Shown here one piece after another: positions 53,011-64,000 of a stretch of 64,000 bases of DNA. Location: assembly GCA_036927565.1 (NCBI GenBank), contig JAYESD010000005.1, forward strand, positions 91,304,301 through 91,368,300, in the 5' to 3' direction. The notes below the pieces were generated by a model. That model ran no database searches and was not told where the DNA came from. It saw only the letters and a program-made list of their open reading frames with translations. The DNA is from Tuctoria greenei (lineage: Eukaryota; Streptophyta; Magnoliopsida; Poales; Poaceae). Numbering within the stretch: the stretch's first letter is position 1; the number at the start of each line of letters is the position of its first letter. The translations under genes and the position numbers were made by a program.

Positions 53011-55440
53011 TCCCCCCTTCTTGCATTTGAGTCGTCCGCGACTCAAAATCATCTTCTTCTCCCAAATATGGCTTCAAATCTGCAATGTTAAATGTGGGAC
53101 TAACCCCAAAATCCGCAGGCAACTCTAGTTTATATGCATTATCATTAATCCTTTCTAACACTTTGAATGGACCATCAGCTCGAGGTAACAATTTAGACTT
53201 TCTCAAATCAGGAAACCTATCCTTTTGCAAATGTAACCAGACTAAATCACCAGGTTCAAAAGTGATAGGTTTCTTTCCCCTACTACCAGCAAGTTTATAC
53301 TTGGCATTCATGCACTCTATATTCTTCTTAGTGGTTTCATGCAATTTTAAGATCAATTCAGCACGATGTTTAGCATCAAAGTTCACTCGTTCCATTGAAG
53401 GAAGAGGTAATAAATCAATAGGAGCACGGGGTACAAATCCATAAACAATCTAAAAAGGGCATTTCTTAGTACTAGAATGTAGGGAACAATTATAAGCAAA
53501 CTAAACATGAGGCAAACACTCTTCCCACATTTTTATATTCTGTTTCAAAACAGCCCTAAGCATGGTAGATAAACTTCTATTCACAACCTCAATTTGACCA
53601 TCAGTTTGGGGATGACAAGTAGTTGAAAATAAATGCTTAGTCCCCAATTTTGCCCAAAACGTTCTCCAGAAATGGCTAAGAAACTTAGCATCATGATCTA
53701 AAACTATTGTGTTTTGCACACCATGCAACCTAACAATATCTCAGAAAAACAAATCAGCAACATGTGTAGCATCATCACTTTTACGACAAGGTATGAAGTG
53801 TGCCATTTTAGAAAATCTATCCACGACAACAAAGATGCTATCCCTCCCCTTCTTTGTTCTAGGCAGTCCTAAAATAAAGTCCATAGAAATATCCTCCCAA
53901 GGCATGCTAGAAATAGGAAGAGGCATGTACAAACCATGTGGATTAAGTCATGACTTAGCTTTTTGACATGTCATTTAGTGAGCAACGAAGCGCTCCACGT
54001 CTCGCCTCATCCTTGGCCAAAAGAAATGACCAGCAAGTATGTCCTCCATCTTTTTCACTCCAAAGTGCCCCATCAGCCTGCCTCCATGCGCTTCCTGTAA
54101 CAACAACAAACGAACGGAGCTAGCTGGAATGCATAACTTGTTAGCTCTAAACACATAGCCATCATTGAGGTCAAATTTATTTAATGTTTTTCCATCTTTA
54201 CATTTCAGAAATACATCTTTGAAATCAGCATCATGTTCATATTTATCTTTAATCGTTACTAATCCAAAAATTTTAAAGTCAAGTTGAGATAGAAGAGTAT
54301 AATGTCTGGATAAAGCATCAGCAATAACAGTATCCTTTCCCTTTTTGTGTTTAATGACATAAGGAAAAGACTCAATAAATTCCATCCACTTAGCATGCCT
54401 ACGGTTCAGTTTCCCTTGACTCCTAATATGCTTTAGTGATTCATTATCAGAATGGATAACAAATTCTTTGGGCCCAAATAATGATGCCATGTTTTCTAAA
54501 GTTCGTACAAGAGCATATAATTCCTTATCATAGGTAGAATAATTCAGAACAGGCCCACTCATTTTCTCACTAAAATATGCAACAGGTTTTCCTTCTTGTA
54601 ACAAAACACCGCCCAATCCAATCCCAATAGCATCATATTCAAGCTCAAAAGTCTTAGAAAAATCAGTAAGTTGGAGAAGAGGTGCATGCGTCAACTTATC
54701 GTTCAGTATGGTAAAGGCGTTATCTTGTGTGGTGCGCCAAGAAAAAGGCACCCCCTTCTTCGTAAGGTCATTCAATGGAGCAGCAATGGTGCTGAAATAT
54801 TTCACAAAGCGACGATAGAATCCAGCCAGCCCTAGAAAGCTCTGCACATGTGTGATGGTCTTTGGTACAGGCCACCCCTGAATAGCCTCTACCTTGGCTT
54901 GATCAACTTCATTCTCTGTGGAGTAACAACATAGCCAAGGAAAGAGACTCGATCCGTGCAAAAGGTGCACTTCTCAAGATTACCAAATAATTGTGCCTCA
55001 CGTAAAGCATTAAAAACAGCACGTAAGTGATCAAGATGTTCATCCATGGATTTGCTATAAATCAACATATCATCAAAATACACAACAACAAATTTTCCAA
55101 TGAATGCACGCAAAACCTCGTTCATTAATCTCATGAAGGTGCTAGGTGCATTAGTTAACCCAAAAGGCATGACTAACCACTCATATAAATCGAACATAGT
55201 TTTGAAAGCAGTTTTCCATTCATCTCCTAGTTTCATGCGAATTTGGTGATAACCACTATGCAAATCAACCTTTGAGAACACAACAGCACCACTCAATTCA
55301 TCAAGCATATCATCTAAGCATGGAATAGGATAACGATATCGAATGGTGATATTGTTGATTGCTCAATAATCCACACACATACGTCATGATCCATCCTTTT
55401 TAGGTACTAGAATAACTAGAACAGCACAAGGACTAAGCAA
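52964..55440 (-). pseudogene. Element F RT, RNase H and integrase (broken)
   Basis: Reading leftwards: RT palm (DLHSGYHQIRM, then the catalytic VVYFDDMLIYSKSMDEHL, 55308-55060) and thumb, RNase H (YDAIGIGLGGVLLQEGKP, HSDNESLKHI, VIADALSRH, 54970-54290), integrase finger (HGGRLMGH, 54090-53975; the CTTC pair is damaged), core (SMDFILGLP, 53932-53741), second Asp altered to His in VLDHDAKF, Glu (GQIEVVNRS, 53728-53501), and linker domain (ADGPFKVLERI, 53395-52964). A one-base loss in the PPT puts the CR motif out of frame. F keeps the RT segments that I has lost, so it is useful as a reference. Confidence 0.85.
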
Positions 55441-55441
55441 C

Positions 55442-56109
55442 TCACGTACATAATCTTTGTCGAGTCCTCCTCCGTCCCTCCGTACCAACAAGGGGTAGTA
55501 CAGGAATATTAACCTTTCTTGTACTTGGCGCTGAATCTCCTTTGTTTCTTCGGATTTGTCCTGCATGGTGCACGGTTGGGCAATGAAGCACCGAGAATGA
55601 GGGCAATCTGGTGCTCAATCCCTCGAAGTGGTGGTAGTACTGGTGGTATTTCACTTGGAAACATATCAGAATATTCCTGCAAAATGTTAGCAATAGCAGG
55701 AGGCAAAGAATGTTGCATATCGTAAAGGGAAATCAAAGCATCTTTGCATACAAAAGCATAGGAAACAGAGGTGGAAGCAATCAGTTCATTAATATCATAT
55801 TTCATAGCAAACAAACATTTTCCCTTCAGAGATATCTCATTTTTTCTTATCAAACACAGATTTGACATTGTTATTATTCTCAACATTAGCATGGTCCTGA
55901 GATTTAGTTTTCCTAGCTCTAGCAACATCATCTTGCACAATAGCTTTAGGAGACATAGGATGCAACACAATTTTTTTATCGTGGTAAAGAAAAGAATACT
56001 GATTTGATCTACCATGATGCATATAATCTCTATCAAATTGCCAAGGTCTTCCTAGCAGAATATTACAAGCTTGCATAGGCACAACATCACATTCAACGAC
56101 ATCCTTATA
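55442..56109 (-). pseudogene. Element F protease end and RT start
   Basis: Reading leftwards after a TAA near 56109 (Ser TCG in element I): CDVVPMQACNILLGRPWQFDRD, YAFVCKDALISLYDMQ, LPPLRGIEHQ, then the RT start, disrupted by about 40 bp of unmatched sequence near 55460-55505. This joins the end of protease to RT as in other CRM elements. Confidence 0.8.
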
Positions 56110-57768
56110 TTATCCAACAGTAAAATTGATTTGCACAAGTCTAGTTACATTTGCCTTACCGCTGTTGTTTAACCATTGAATGTAATAGGGATGTGGGTGC
56201 GGTTTGGTGCTTAGTGCCAGCTTGGTCACCATGTCACTGCTGGCCAAGTTGTTGCAGCTACCTCCATCAATGATCATGCGACAAGATCGCTCTTTGACAA
56301 CACACTTTATTTGGAATGATGTGTGCCTTTGATTTTGTTCCGCTTTCTCCATTTGTGCACTAAGCACACACTGCACAATGAGACTATCATAGTGCGCTGC
56401 ATCTTCTGCACCAATATGCTCTTCTTGATGTTCATCGCTACCTGCATAGTCAGCTGCAAGCAAAACACATGTATTGTCATCAAAATCACTAGCAAATGAG
56501 TACTCACCATCATCTTTAACAATTAGAACATGTTTGCTTGGGCAGTCATGCTGCACATGGCCAAAACCCTTGCACTTGTGACACTGAACGTCTCTAGATC
56601 GTCCGGTAGATGCTACATAAGAAGCACTCTCGGTGGGCTTTTGGGAGGTCCTTACTGCTGAGCTAGTGGAAGAAGCACGTGGCTTGTTGCCGAAGGAAGA
56701 AGGTGCTGCTCGACTTGGTGAAGAAGATGGCGGGGAAGCACGCCCAGTCGAAGGAGTAGTCGTGCGTGGTTGCCATGAGCTAGTCTTTCCTGCAGAAATA
56801 TTAGTTCTAGAGCTAGCTCGTCGTCCCTGCACTTCCCTTTCAGCTTTACAAGCAAGATGAAACAAACAGGTAACATTATTGTAATCTTTATAAGCAAGTA
56901 TGTCCTGAATTTCACGGTTTAAACCACCCAAAAATCTAGCCATAGCTGGTTCCTCATCCTCATCTAAATTACAATGCAACATATCCATTTGTAATTTCTG
57001 AAAATACTGTTCTACACTTTTAGCTCCCCGTCTCAATTGTTGTAACTTATTTAACAGATCACGTGCATAGTAAGAAAGAACAAATCTAGCCCGCATGAGC
57101 CGTTTCAAAGCATCCCATGTTTGTGGTATGTTATTAGGATTTTTCTTGCCATGCTCTATCCACCAAACAGAAGCAAAATCAGTAAACTCACTAGTGGCTG
57201 CTTTAACTCTTGCGTTTTCAGGAAACCCATGACATGCAAATTTTTGACCAATAGAAATATCCCAAGTAATATATGCATGAGGGTCATATTTACCATCAAA
57301 ATGAGGTATCTTAAATTTGGTCTTGTTAAAAGTATCATCATGATTGCGTACCTCACGCCGACGATGTCCACCCATACCTTGATGGTTGCGTTGTAGCCTA
57401 CGCCGTGGCCTAGCTTCCTCATCTTCCCCAATCTCTGTATCTGCAGAATAGTCATCTTCATTGTCACGTACAATACTAGGAGCATTGCTCACCTGTCCAT
57501 CCGCGGTGCGTCCACGATCCCTCTCCTCAAGGCGCTGTAGGATGGCTCCAATATAGGTGTTCAATGTTTGAATGGAAATCTCCAACGTGCTAATTTTGGT
57601 GTTGGTGTCAATCTGCATATTTTCCAATTGACCAAGGTGGTCACTGGTGACACAAAAATCCTCATCAAGCGCTTCTGTGCGTAGCCGCACTTGGCGTTCA
57701 AAGTGTTGTATAATTCCCCGTGTGCGAGGTGAATGCAAGTCTTCGTTTGTATTTGCTCCTCCGGCCAT
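56110..57768 (-). CDS. CRM gag and protease (element F)
   Basis: An open frame of about 552 codons from the ATG complementary to 57766-57768 (MAGGANTNEDLHSPRTRGI); a longer upstream extension is in frame but not conserved. It has a coiled N-terminus, the gag domain (FKIPHFDGKYDPHAYITWD, FASVWWIEH, RARFVLSYYARDLLNKLQQL) and a CCHC knuckle (CHKCKGFGHVQHDC). The protease site is IIDGGSCNN, and the frame goes past the position where I has a stop (YYIQWLNNSG). It ends at a TAA about 15 codons later. This is the longest uninterrupted gag-protease frame here, yet pol beyond it is broken. Confidence 0.85.
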   Translation of the reverse strand: MAGGANTNEDLHSPRTRGIIQHFERQVRLRTEALDEDFCVTSDHLGQLENMQIDTNTKISTLEISIQTLNTYIGAILQRLEERDRGRTADGQVSNAPSIVRDNEDDYSADTEIGEDEEARPRRRLQRNHQGMGGHRRREVRNHDDTFNKTKFKIPHFDGKYDPHAYITWDISIGQKFACHGFPENARVKAATSEFTDFASVWWIEHGKKNPNNIPQTWDALKRLMRARFVLSYYARDLLNKLQQLRRGAKSVEQYFQKLQMDMLHCNLDEDEEPAMARFLGGLNREIQDILAYKDYNNVTCLFHLACKAEREVQGRRASSRTNISAGKTSSWQPRTTTPSTGRASPPSSSPSRAAPSSFGNKPRASSTSSAVRTSQKPTESASYVASTGRSRDVQCHKCKGFGHVQHDCPSKHVLIVKDDGEYSFASDFDDNTCVLLAADYAGSDEHQEEHIGAEDAAHYDSLIVQCVLSAQMEKAEQNQRHTSFQIKCVVKERSCRMIIDGGSCNNLASSDMVTKLALSTKPHPHPYYIQWLNNSGKANVTRLVQINFTVG

Positions 57769-58315
57769 GGTTAGTAGAAAAAAAAAGAACAATCCAATAT
57801 GAAAGGGTAACGTTATCCCTAGCCACAAAGGTGCTGGTGGAGATAACACGCTCACTCTCAACCTGTTCAATCAAGCTCTTACATGTTCTTACCAAGCTCA
57901 GCAAGAAGGTGATGGCAACCCGCAAGTAATGAACAACTTCAAGAGCAGGTGTCAATCTATGGCTTTAGGTGGCTGAACTAGCACAAGGAGCAAACTTTCA
58001 CCATGTTAATCACAACAAGCTGAATAAATGTTCTACAACAGTACTGTGCTGATCTTAGTCTAGACCGTATTAGAGATGCGAGCCGATACACCAATGTCGT
58101 CACCAAAAACACCCCAAATAACAATCTGATTTTTTTTTCGTTTTTTCTTTTGTTGGGATGGTCACCCAAACTCTCTCTAGATGGAATGAGGAGATCCTAG
58201 AACAAAATTTTCACATGTGGCTTTTGATCTTGCACTTGCTTTTTTTTCTTCTCTAATTGCTTGTGGCTTTTGTGCGGCTTTTGATTTTGCACTTGCCTTT
58301 TTCTTGTTGTCAAAC

Positions 58316-58560
58316 TAAAATTACTAATCTGACTCAAACTCAAAGTAGCAATCTGATTTGAACTCGAACTAGTAATCCGACTCAAACTCAAACTAGCAAT
58401 CCGACTCAAACTCGAAGTAACAATCTGATTTGAACTCGTAATCCGACTCAAACTCGAACTAGCAATCCGACTCAAACCCGAAGTAGCAATCTGATTCAAA
58501 CTTAAACTAGTAATCCGACTAAAACTCAAACTACAAATCTAACTCGAACTAGGTGACTGA
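58316..58560 (-). repeat. Leader minisatellite of element F
   Basis: The minus strand carries 24-bp and 18-bp units (AGTTTGAGTCGGATTACTAG type), the same as in element I (31785-32097). The A-rich AAAAGGCAAGTGCAAAATC units lie next to it (about 58220-58310), with two copies instead of three. Confidence 0.8.
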
Positions 58561-58787
58561 ATGTGACACGAACTCGAAACTCTATTGGTGCAGAACTAAA
58601 GAGCAACAACTTGACTCGTCGAAGCAACCATGAACTCAACATGTCTTGACTAGGTAGATAAAGTAAAAGGCACAATAGTCTAGGAATAATGGAAAAAATA
58701 GATCTGGTATTTTTTGGGCTTTTTCTGGACTATAGTATGATAACAGCGGAAGGAAAAGTAATGGTAGCTCTCTCACCGATTAACCTT

Positions 58788-58799
58788 GCTCTGATACCA
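58788..58799 (-). other. Primer-binding site of element F
   Basis: The complement reads TGGTATCAGAGC, two bases inside the 5' LTR. It is identical to the site in element I. Confidence 0.85.
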
Positions 58800-58801
58800 C
58801 T

Positions 58802-59668
58802 TGATAGGATCTTGGTTCCCGATCTTTCGATGAGAATAGGAGGGTTTGATTTGTGGAGGAGGAGACGTTGGCAATCCGACTACACCGTCCCAAAGATGAT
58901 GCGCCTTAGCGATCGGTACACTAACTCCAAAGTTGTATTGATCTTGCTGGCGCACAATCAACCTGACCAAGAGGGCCTTTGTTCCTACAAGAAATCGAAG
59001 AACACACAAGAACAAGAAGAACAAGCACTTATCAGTTGAATCAATCTGAAGTGGGGTTCTAGATACAAGTAGACGGGCGATCTAGTCGACACGTGCGTGT
59101 ACAAGGAAGCAACAAAAGCTAACTTACAAATAAACAAAACCCACCAGCTAATGAGGGCGGTGAATACTATTTGTTACCTCCCTAGGGTCGTGAGAAACCA
59201 TAATCACGAGTCCCTAATGTACTCCAAACGATACAGGGGCCATGGGCCCAATTTTGGTGATGCAGCACCATGGATAGAAAAGGTCTTGGTATTAAAATAA
59301 GGATTGCAGCCGACTCCCAATAGATATGGACATGAGGCCAGATCCGTTTCAAAATAGACTTGATAATCTTTCCAGGAAGTACTTGAACGCTCATATCGGA
59401 GTTCGTATGAAGTAGTGGTGGCCATCACAAGTTGGTGCTGTTCTGCTGTCCAAATCCTGTCCACGCGAATTCCCTTCCCATTGGCTCCCCTCCATTATTC
59501 CTAAGCAAAACAAGAAATCACGTAGTTCCACGGTCCAGATAAGATGGATATAAGGCCAAGAACGAGTTCACCTCATAGTTTAGTTGACGTGCACGAGCGC
59601 GAGTGATCGGACCAGAAACCGGTAGCTGAGTTGGTGTGGATGTATCGAGGTTGTTGATGTCCTCATCA
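58802..59668 (-). repeat. 5' LTR of element F
   Basis: 867 bp, left end TGATAGGATCTTGG and right end GTTGATGTCCTCATCA on the plus strand. The sequence next to it (59669 on) is protease of element D. Confidence 0.85.
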
Positions 59669-61235
59669 TGTTGTCATTCGAAGCTTCTCTACCATGGCAA
59701 CACTTGCTAAATTGTTGCGGCTTCCTCCATCAATAATAATGCGACACGATCGTTCCAAAACTACACACTTAGTTTGGAATAGATTGTGTCGCTGATTCTG
59801 TTTAGCTTTGATCATTTGGGCACTCAAGACACGCCTCACAACAAGACTCTCATAGTAGTCAGCATGATCAGCCCCAATGTGCTCTTCATCATCATTCTTC
59901 TTTCCTGCATCTTGTGCAGCAAGCATGACATATGTTTCATTATCTAAATCACTAGCAGATGAGTACTCATCATTCTCTCTACAATCAGCACACGCTTGCT
60001 TGGGCAGTCCCTTCGTAGGTGCCCAAAACCCTTGCACTGGAGGTATTGAATGTCATTTGTTCTCCCGGTGGAAGTGACGGAACAAGAAGTGTTGACTGTA
60101 ACTTGGGTTGATCCTTTTGTTGTCTCGATAGCACGCGAAGGTGCAAATTTTGTGGTAGTCCTGGGCAACCAATTGGAAGCACCGTCCGGAGAATCATTCT
60201 TAAGACCAGCAGCACTTGAGCCGGACTGCCATGAGGTAGTTCGATCTGCAGAAATGTTAGTTCTTGTGCATCGTCCCTGGACTTCTCTTTCAGCCTTACA
60301 AGTAAGATGGAATAATCGGGTGACGTTAGTGTATTCCTTATAAGCTAATATGACCTAAATTTCTCTTGTTAAACCACCCATAAACCTAGCCATTGCAGCC
60401 TCTTCATTTTCAACTAGGCGACATCGCATCATGCCTATTTGGAGTTCTTGATAGTATTACTCAACAGAGTTGTTGCCTTGCCTAAGTTGTTGTAATTTAT
60501 GCAGCAGGTCACGAGCATGATAGGAAGGAACAAAACGACGATGCATGATTCGTTTCAAAGCATTCCAAGTTTGTGGTATGGTAGCTGGATTTTTAGTTTG
60601 ATACTCATGCCACCAAATAGAAGCAAAGTCAGTGAATTCACTAGTGGCAGCTCTAACCTTTTTACCATCAGGAAAATCATGCATGCAAATTTTTGATCTA
60701 CTGATAATTCCCAAGACAGATATACATCCAGATCATATTTACCATCAAAGTGTGGTGGTATGGTGAATTTAATGCTGCGTAGGGAATCGTCATTGTCTCG
60801 TACCTCACGTCATAGGGCTCAACCACCCATACCTTGATGGTCGCGACGTGGCTGCCGTCGATACCTGAAAGGTCTATTATCAAGCTCGGTATCCGCTGAA
60901 TACTCCGCCTCGTCATATCGTGCAGCGCTGCCAACGGAGTCGTGGCTGTCATCAACATGTCTATGCCTCTCTTCGCGTCCAACCTGTTCCATCCTCCCCA
61001 ATCGCTCAATGATTGCTGCAAGAGAACAATCAATAGCCCCAACAGTGCTTTCTAATGTGGTCAGCTTGGTGTTGGTGCAAATCTACGTTGACTCTAATTG
61101 ACCAATGCGTTCGTTGGTGACTTGAATATCCTCGTTGAGAAGATACGTGTGTAGCTTTACTTGGCGTTCGAAATGCTGAATGATGCCCCTCGTACGTGGT
61201 GAATGTGGAAATGTCTCATTCGCATCAGCTGACAT
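59669..61235 (-). pseudogene. Element D gag and protease start (broken)
   Basis: The start is the ATG complementary to 61233-61235 (MSADANETFPHSPRTRGI). The N-terminus (QHFERQVKLHTY), spacer and gag domain (WWHEYQTKNPATIPQTWNALKRIM, RRFVPSYHARDLLHKLQQLRQ, 60714-60457) are in broken frames. The zinc knuckle reads YLQCKGFGHLRRDC, so the first Cys is lost. The protease site IIIDGGSRNN (about 59720) is kept. The frame ends at 59669, where element F begins. Confidence 0.8.
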
Positions 61236-62085
61236 GGTAGTAAAGAAAGGAAATACAACATCAAGCAGATTAATCCTAGCAGTTGCCAAGAGGTGGTTGG
61301 ACACAATCACTTCCTCACTAGCAAGAAATCAAGCTCTTACAAGTTCTTACCACGCAATGCAGGAGGCGCCGGCAAACAGCAAGAACAACAACAAACGTTG
61401 GCTGCCAGCACAATCCTGTGGTGTTGTAGATGATTTTGTGGAGCTGTAGGTGGCTGCTAGAAATGAGTTGCACAAAGGGAAAAGCTAGTGCCACATTAGT
61501 CACAACAAGTTGAATAAACGTTCCACAATGGTACTGTGCTGGTCCTAGTCTAAACCGTGATAGAGACGCGAGCCGTTACTCCACGTGATGTTAAATTTAC
61601 TGTAGTAGAATAGTTCGGACAACACAAACGTTGTGTTTTAACAAAACGTTCAAAACAGCAAGTTGAACTCCGAAACTTAAAACAAATGTTACACAAAGTG
61701 TTTCTTTTTTTTTGTACTGAGAAACTTTTTTTGGCAATTTCAATCAGTGCGGCTTTTCTTTCTTTGCACATGCCTTTTTCTTGCTGATCAGTGCGGCCTT
61801 TCTTTTGCACTTGCCTTTTTCTCAACTTTGGGTAGGTAATGAAAATGGACTGAGAAAAAAGTGGGACAAACTCGAAACTCCAGCGGTGAAAAACTTAGGA
61901 CCAGCAACTCAACACAAAAAGGCAACCGTGAATTCAACAAGTCGAGAGCTAAGTAGCAAAGCAAAAGGCTCAAAGTGTTTTTAGGATTTTTAGAGCGAAC
62001 TTTTGTAGGCCAAAGTGGACAGTAGGTAAATGAAGAACAAGGAGAAGGAAATCTCTCACTGAGCAACCTGAAATCTGATACCACT
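61236..62085 (-). other. Leader and PBS of element D
   Basis: Untranslated leader with A-rich short repeats (about 61740-61815). The PBS next to the LTR is the complement of 62074-62083 (TGGTATCAGA), an iMet-tRNA type site. No coding sequence is supported in this interval. Confidence 0.7.
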
Positions 62086-63013
62086 TGATAAACCCAATGG
62101 GTACGGGAGATGCCCTATCTTTCGATGAGAGATGTTAGTGGTGAATGAATTTGGTGGAGGCCGACATTGGCTGCCTGACTACCACAACCAGAATGGTGTG
62201 GCGCCTTGAGCGACTATTACACCGTCTCCTGGTAACTACGATTTGGGTGGAGGTCGACATTGTGCTACCCGACTACAACAACCACAAGGGTGCTGCGCCT
62301 TAGCGATAGTTACACCGGCTCCTGTTGTTGCTGTTCTTGCCATGCCAAGAACAGCCTTGAACCTGCAAGCAATCGAAGAACAAGCAAGAACAAGATAACA
62401 AGCCAACACTCACGGGTGTGATAAGTTGAGGTTCTGATTCAAGTAATCAGAAGGTCTCGTCGACACTTGCATTACAAGAAAGTAGCAATGGCTAAACTTA
62501 CAGAAAATAAAACTCAAGTTCTTCTTACGACTGCTAGTTGTTTATATAGAGGAGGAAGACTAGAACTCAGGATGGAGTCACGAGTTTTGTTTGGCCTTTC
62601 CTGAGCAGCTCAAGCGTCATCTGCCTTTGATTCTTGATCCAATGGAAAGTAGACGAAGAGACCTTTCTAGCAAGTACTTATTTTCATTAAACAACCTTGG
62701 GAGTTGAAAGTTATGCCCCTTTAAAGTTGGTACTTGCTGCAGTTACGAGGACCCCTCGGGTGAAGCAGCTTTTATTGCATTAATCCCTTCATTCTTCCTA
62801 GTTGGATCAGTTCTCAAGCACCTAATAATAATAAGGTCATCACAAGGTTTTAATAGTTCCCCATTTGAAGGATAATTACTTTGAATAGCCAGGAATGAGT
62901 TCACCTGATAATTAAGTTGACGTGCATGAGCACGTGTCATTGGACCTTGATTAGTTGCAAGTGGTGAATGGGCTGCTGTTGTGGTTGTATCAACAGTAGC
63001 GATGTCCTCATTA
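62086..63013 (-). repeat. 5' LTR of element D
   Basis: 928 bp, left end TGATAAACCCAATGGG and right end GATGTCCTCATTA (complement of TAATGAGGACATC). It carries the pol C-terminus sequence (TRAHARQLNYQVNSFLAIQ, 62940-62743) without upstream coding, as expected of a 5' LTR. Confidence 0.85.
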
Positions 63014-63094
63014 GAGGAAGTGATTGTGTCCTACCACCTCTTAGCAACTGCTAGGATTAATCTGCTTGCTTTTGTATTCCTTTCTTTACTAGCC

Positions 63095-64000
63095 ATGTCA
63101 GCTGATGCAAATGAGACATCTCCACATTCAGCACGTACGAGGGGCATCATTCAGCATTTTGAACGCCAAGTAAAGCTGCACACGGATTCCCTCAGCGAGG
63201 ATATTCAAGTCACCAATTAACGCATTGGTCCATTAGAGTCGACACAGATTTGCACCAATACCAAGCTGACCACATTAGAAAGCACTGTTGGGGCTTTTAA
63301 CACTTCTCTTGCAGCAATCATTGAGCGATTGGAGAGGATGGAACAGGTTGGACGCGAAGAGTGGCAAAGACGTGTTGATGACAGCCACGACTCCATTGGC
63401 AGTGCTGCAAGATATGACGAGGCGGAGTATTCAGCAGATACCGAGCTTAATGATGGACCTTTCAGGTATCAACAGCAGCCACGTCGTCACCATCGTGGTT
63501 TGGGTGGTCGAGCCCTACGACGTGAGGTACGTGACATCGATGATTACCTACGCAGCATTAAATTCTCCATACCACCCTTTGATGAGAAATATGATCTGGA
63601 TGAATATCTTTCTTGGGAATTATCAATAAATCAAAATTTCGCATGCCAATTTCCTTGATGATAAAAATGTTAGATCTGCCACTAGTGAATTCACTGACTT
63701 TGCTTCTGTTTGGTGGCATGAGTATCAAACTAAAAATCCAGCTATCGTACCACAAACTTGGAATGCCTTGAAACGAATCATGCGTTGTCGTTTTGTTCCT
63801 TTCTATCATGCTCGTGACCTGTTGCATAAATTACAATAACATAGGCAAGGCAACAAATCTGTTGAGGAATACTATCAAGAACTTCAAATAGGCATGATGC
63901 GATGTGGCCTAGTTGAAAATGAAGAGGCTGCAATGGCTAGGTTTATGGGTGGTTAGAAATTCAGAACATATTGGCTTATAAGGAATAGACTAACGTCACT
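63095..64000 (+). pseudogene. Element E gag (broken, runs off the window)
   Basis: ATG at 63095 begins MSADANETSPHSARTRGIIQ. The N-terminal part continues to a TAA at 63218-63220 (Glu in D). A second frame (63329-63658) holds MEQVGREEWQRRVDDS, the acidic spacer and IKFSIPPFDEKYDLDEYLSWE. A frameshift near 63655 follows, then FASVWWHEYQTKNPA, then TAA in KLQQ near 63836 and TAG near 63954. It encodes the same particle protein as D gag; pol is outside the window. Confidence 0.85.

Larger units (their letters stand above)
52149..59668 (-). mobile_element. CRM-clade element F (family 1), full length
   Basis: A 7520-bp copy of the same family as element I, opposite strand: 5' LTR 58802-59668, PBS, repetitive leader, gag, pol, PPT, 3' LTR 52149-53010. 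It is inserted in element D between the protease and the RT linker. Flanks do not form a 5-bp duplication (CTGAT left, TGTTG right), and by comparison with I about 250-300 bp of D is missing at the site. The LTRs differ clearly more than those of I (roughly 8-10% over 390 bp by eye). Confidence 0.85.
49439..63013 (-). mobile_element. CRM-clade element D (family 2), carrying element F
   Basis: The minus-strand order is 5' LTR (62086-63013), PBS, leader, gag, start of protease, [element F], end of the protease-RT linker, part of RT, integrase, 3' LTR (49439-50365). It is flanked by a perfect GAGGA duplication within the leader of E. Its terminal bases are mutated (CGATAA at the left, CATTA at the right). 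LTR differences are about one in ten over 200 bp by eye. RT and RNase H are largely deleted. Confidence 0.85.
47754..64000 (+). mobile_element. CRM-clade element E (family 2), split and running off the window
   Basis: 5' LTR (47754-48681), PBS and leader up to 49438, then interruption by element D, then the rest of the leader from 63019 and gag from 63095. The split is marked by GAGGA at 49434-49438 and 63014-63018. The left flank CATCC (47749-47753) would be the outer target duplication; its partner is beyond the window. Confidence 0.85.

Overview
The window looks like retrotransposon-rich DNA from a grass (Poaceae) genome, probably pericentromeric or centromeric. This rests on stacked Ty3/gypsy chromoviruses of two clades: CRM, the centromeric retrotransposon clade, and a Tekay-like clade with chromodomain integrases and LTRs near 2.8 kb. 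A plant L1-type LINE is also present. I found no intact host gene, no rRNA or tRNA gene and no CRISPR array. Species and position on the chromosome are inferences.

Layout. (1) 1-4299: 3' part of Tekay-like element A (+), with broken integrase and chromodomain and one LTR. (2) 4300-5175: intron-containing scrap resembling a CACTA transposase gene (-). (3) 5176-17805: Tekay-like element B (-), with both LTRs, PBS and decayed gag-pol. A 36-bp minisatellite (9915-11568) sits in its RNase H region and an extra exon-like segment in its leader. (4) 17806-24590: 5'-truncated L1 LINE (+), whose endonuclease is split by a solo LTR (20355-21440) with a perfect GTATT duplication. (5) 24591-25560: unassigned GC-rich DNA, then a possible hAT terminus. 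(6) 25561-46925: Tekay-like element H (-). Element G (+, 27234-40117) is inserted in its LTR, CRM-clade element I (+, 30666-38252) is inserted in the gag of G, and a second-family solo LTR (41637-44653) is inserted in the H integrase. (7) 46926-47753: unclassified repeat with a 165-bp direct duplication. (8) 47754-64000: CRM-clade family-2 element E (+). It is split by family-2 element D (-, 49439-63013), which contains family-1 element F (-, 52149-59668).

Nesting is dated by target-site duplications: GCTCA (I in G), GAGGA (D in E), GTATT (solo LTR in LINE), GATTT/GATAT (solo LTR in H) and decayed GGCAA/AGTAA (G in H). Element I is youngest, with about 15 LTR mismatches in 869 bp counted by eye. 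It still has long gag and RNase H-integrase frames, but two stop codons and two indels break its polyprotein. No element here looks autonomous.

The most unusual signals are three. A roughly 500-bp block in the transcribed part of every Tekay-like LTR holds palindromic hairpins with apparent compensatory changes between families. Palindromic CGGACTAGTCCG-like 12-mers are dispersed around the LTR promoters. The 36-bp minisatellite lies inside a retrotransposon pol gene.
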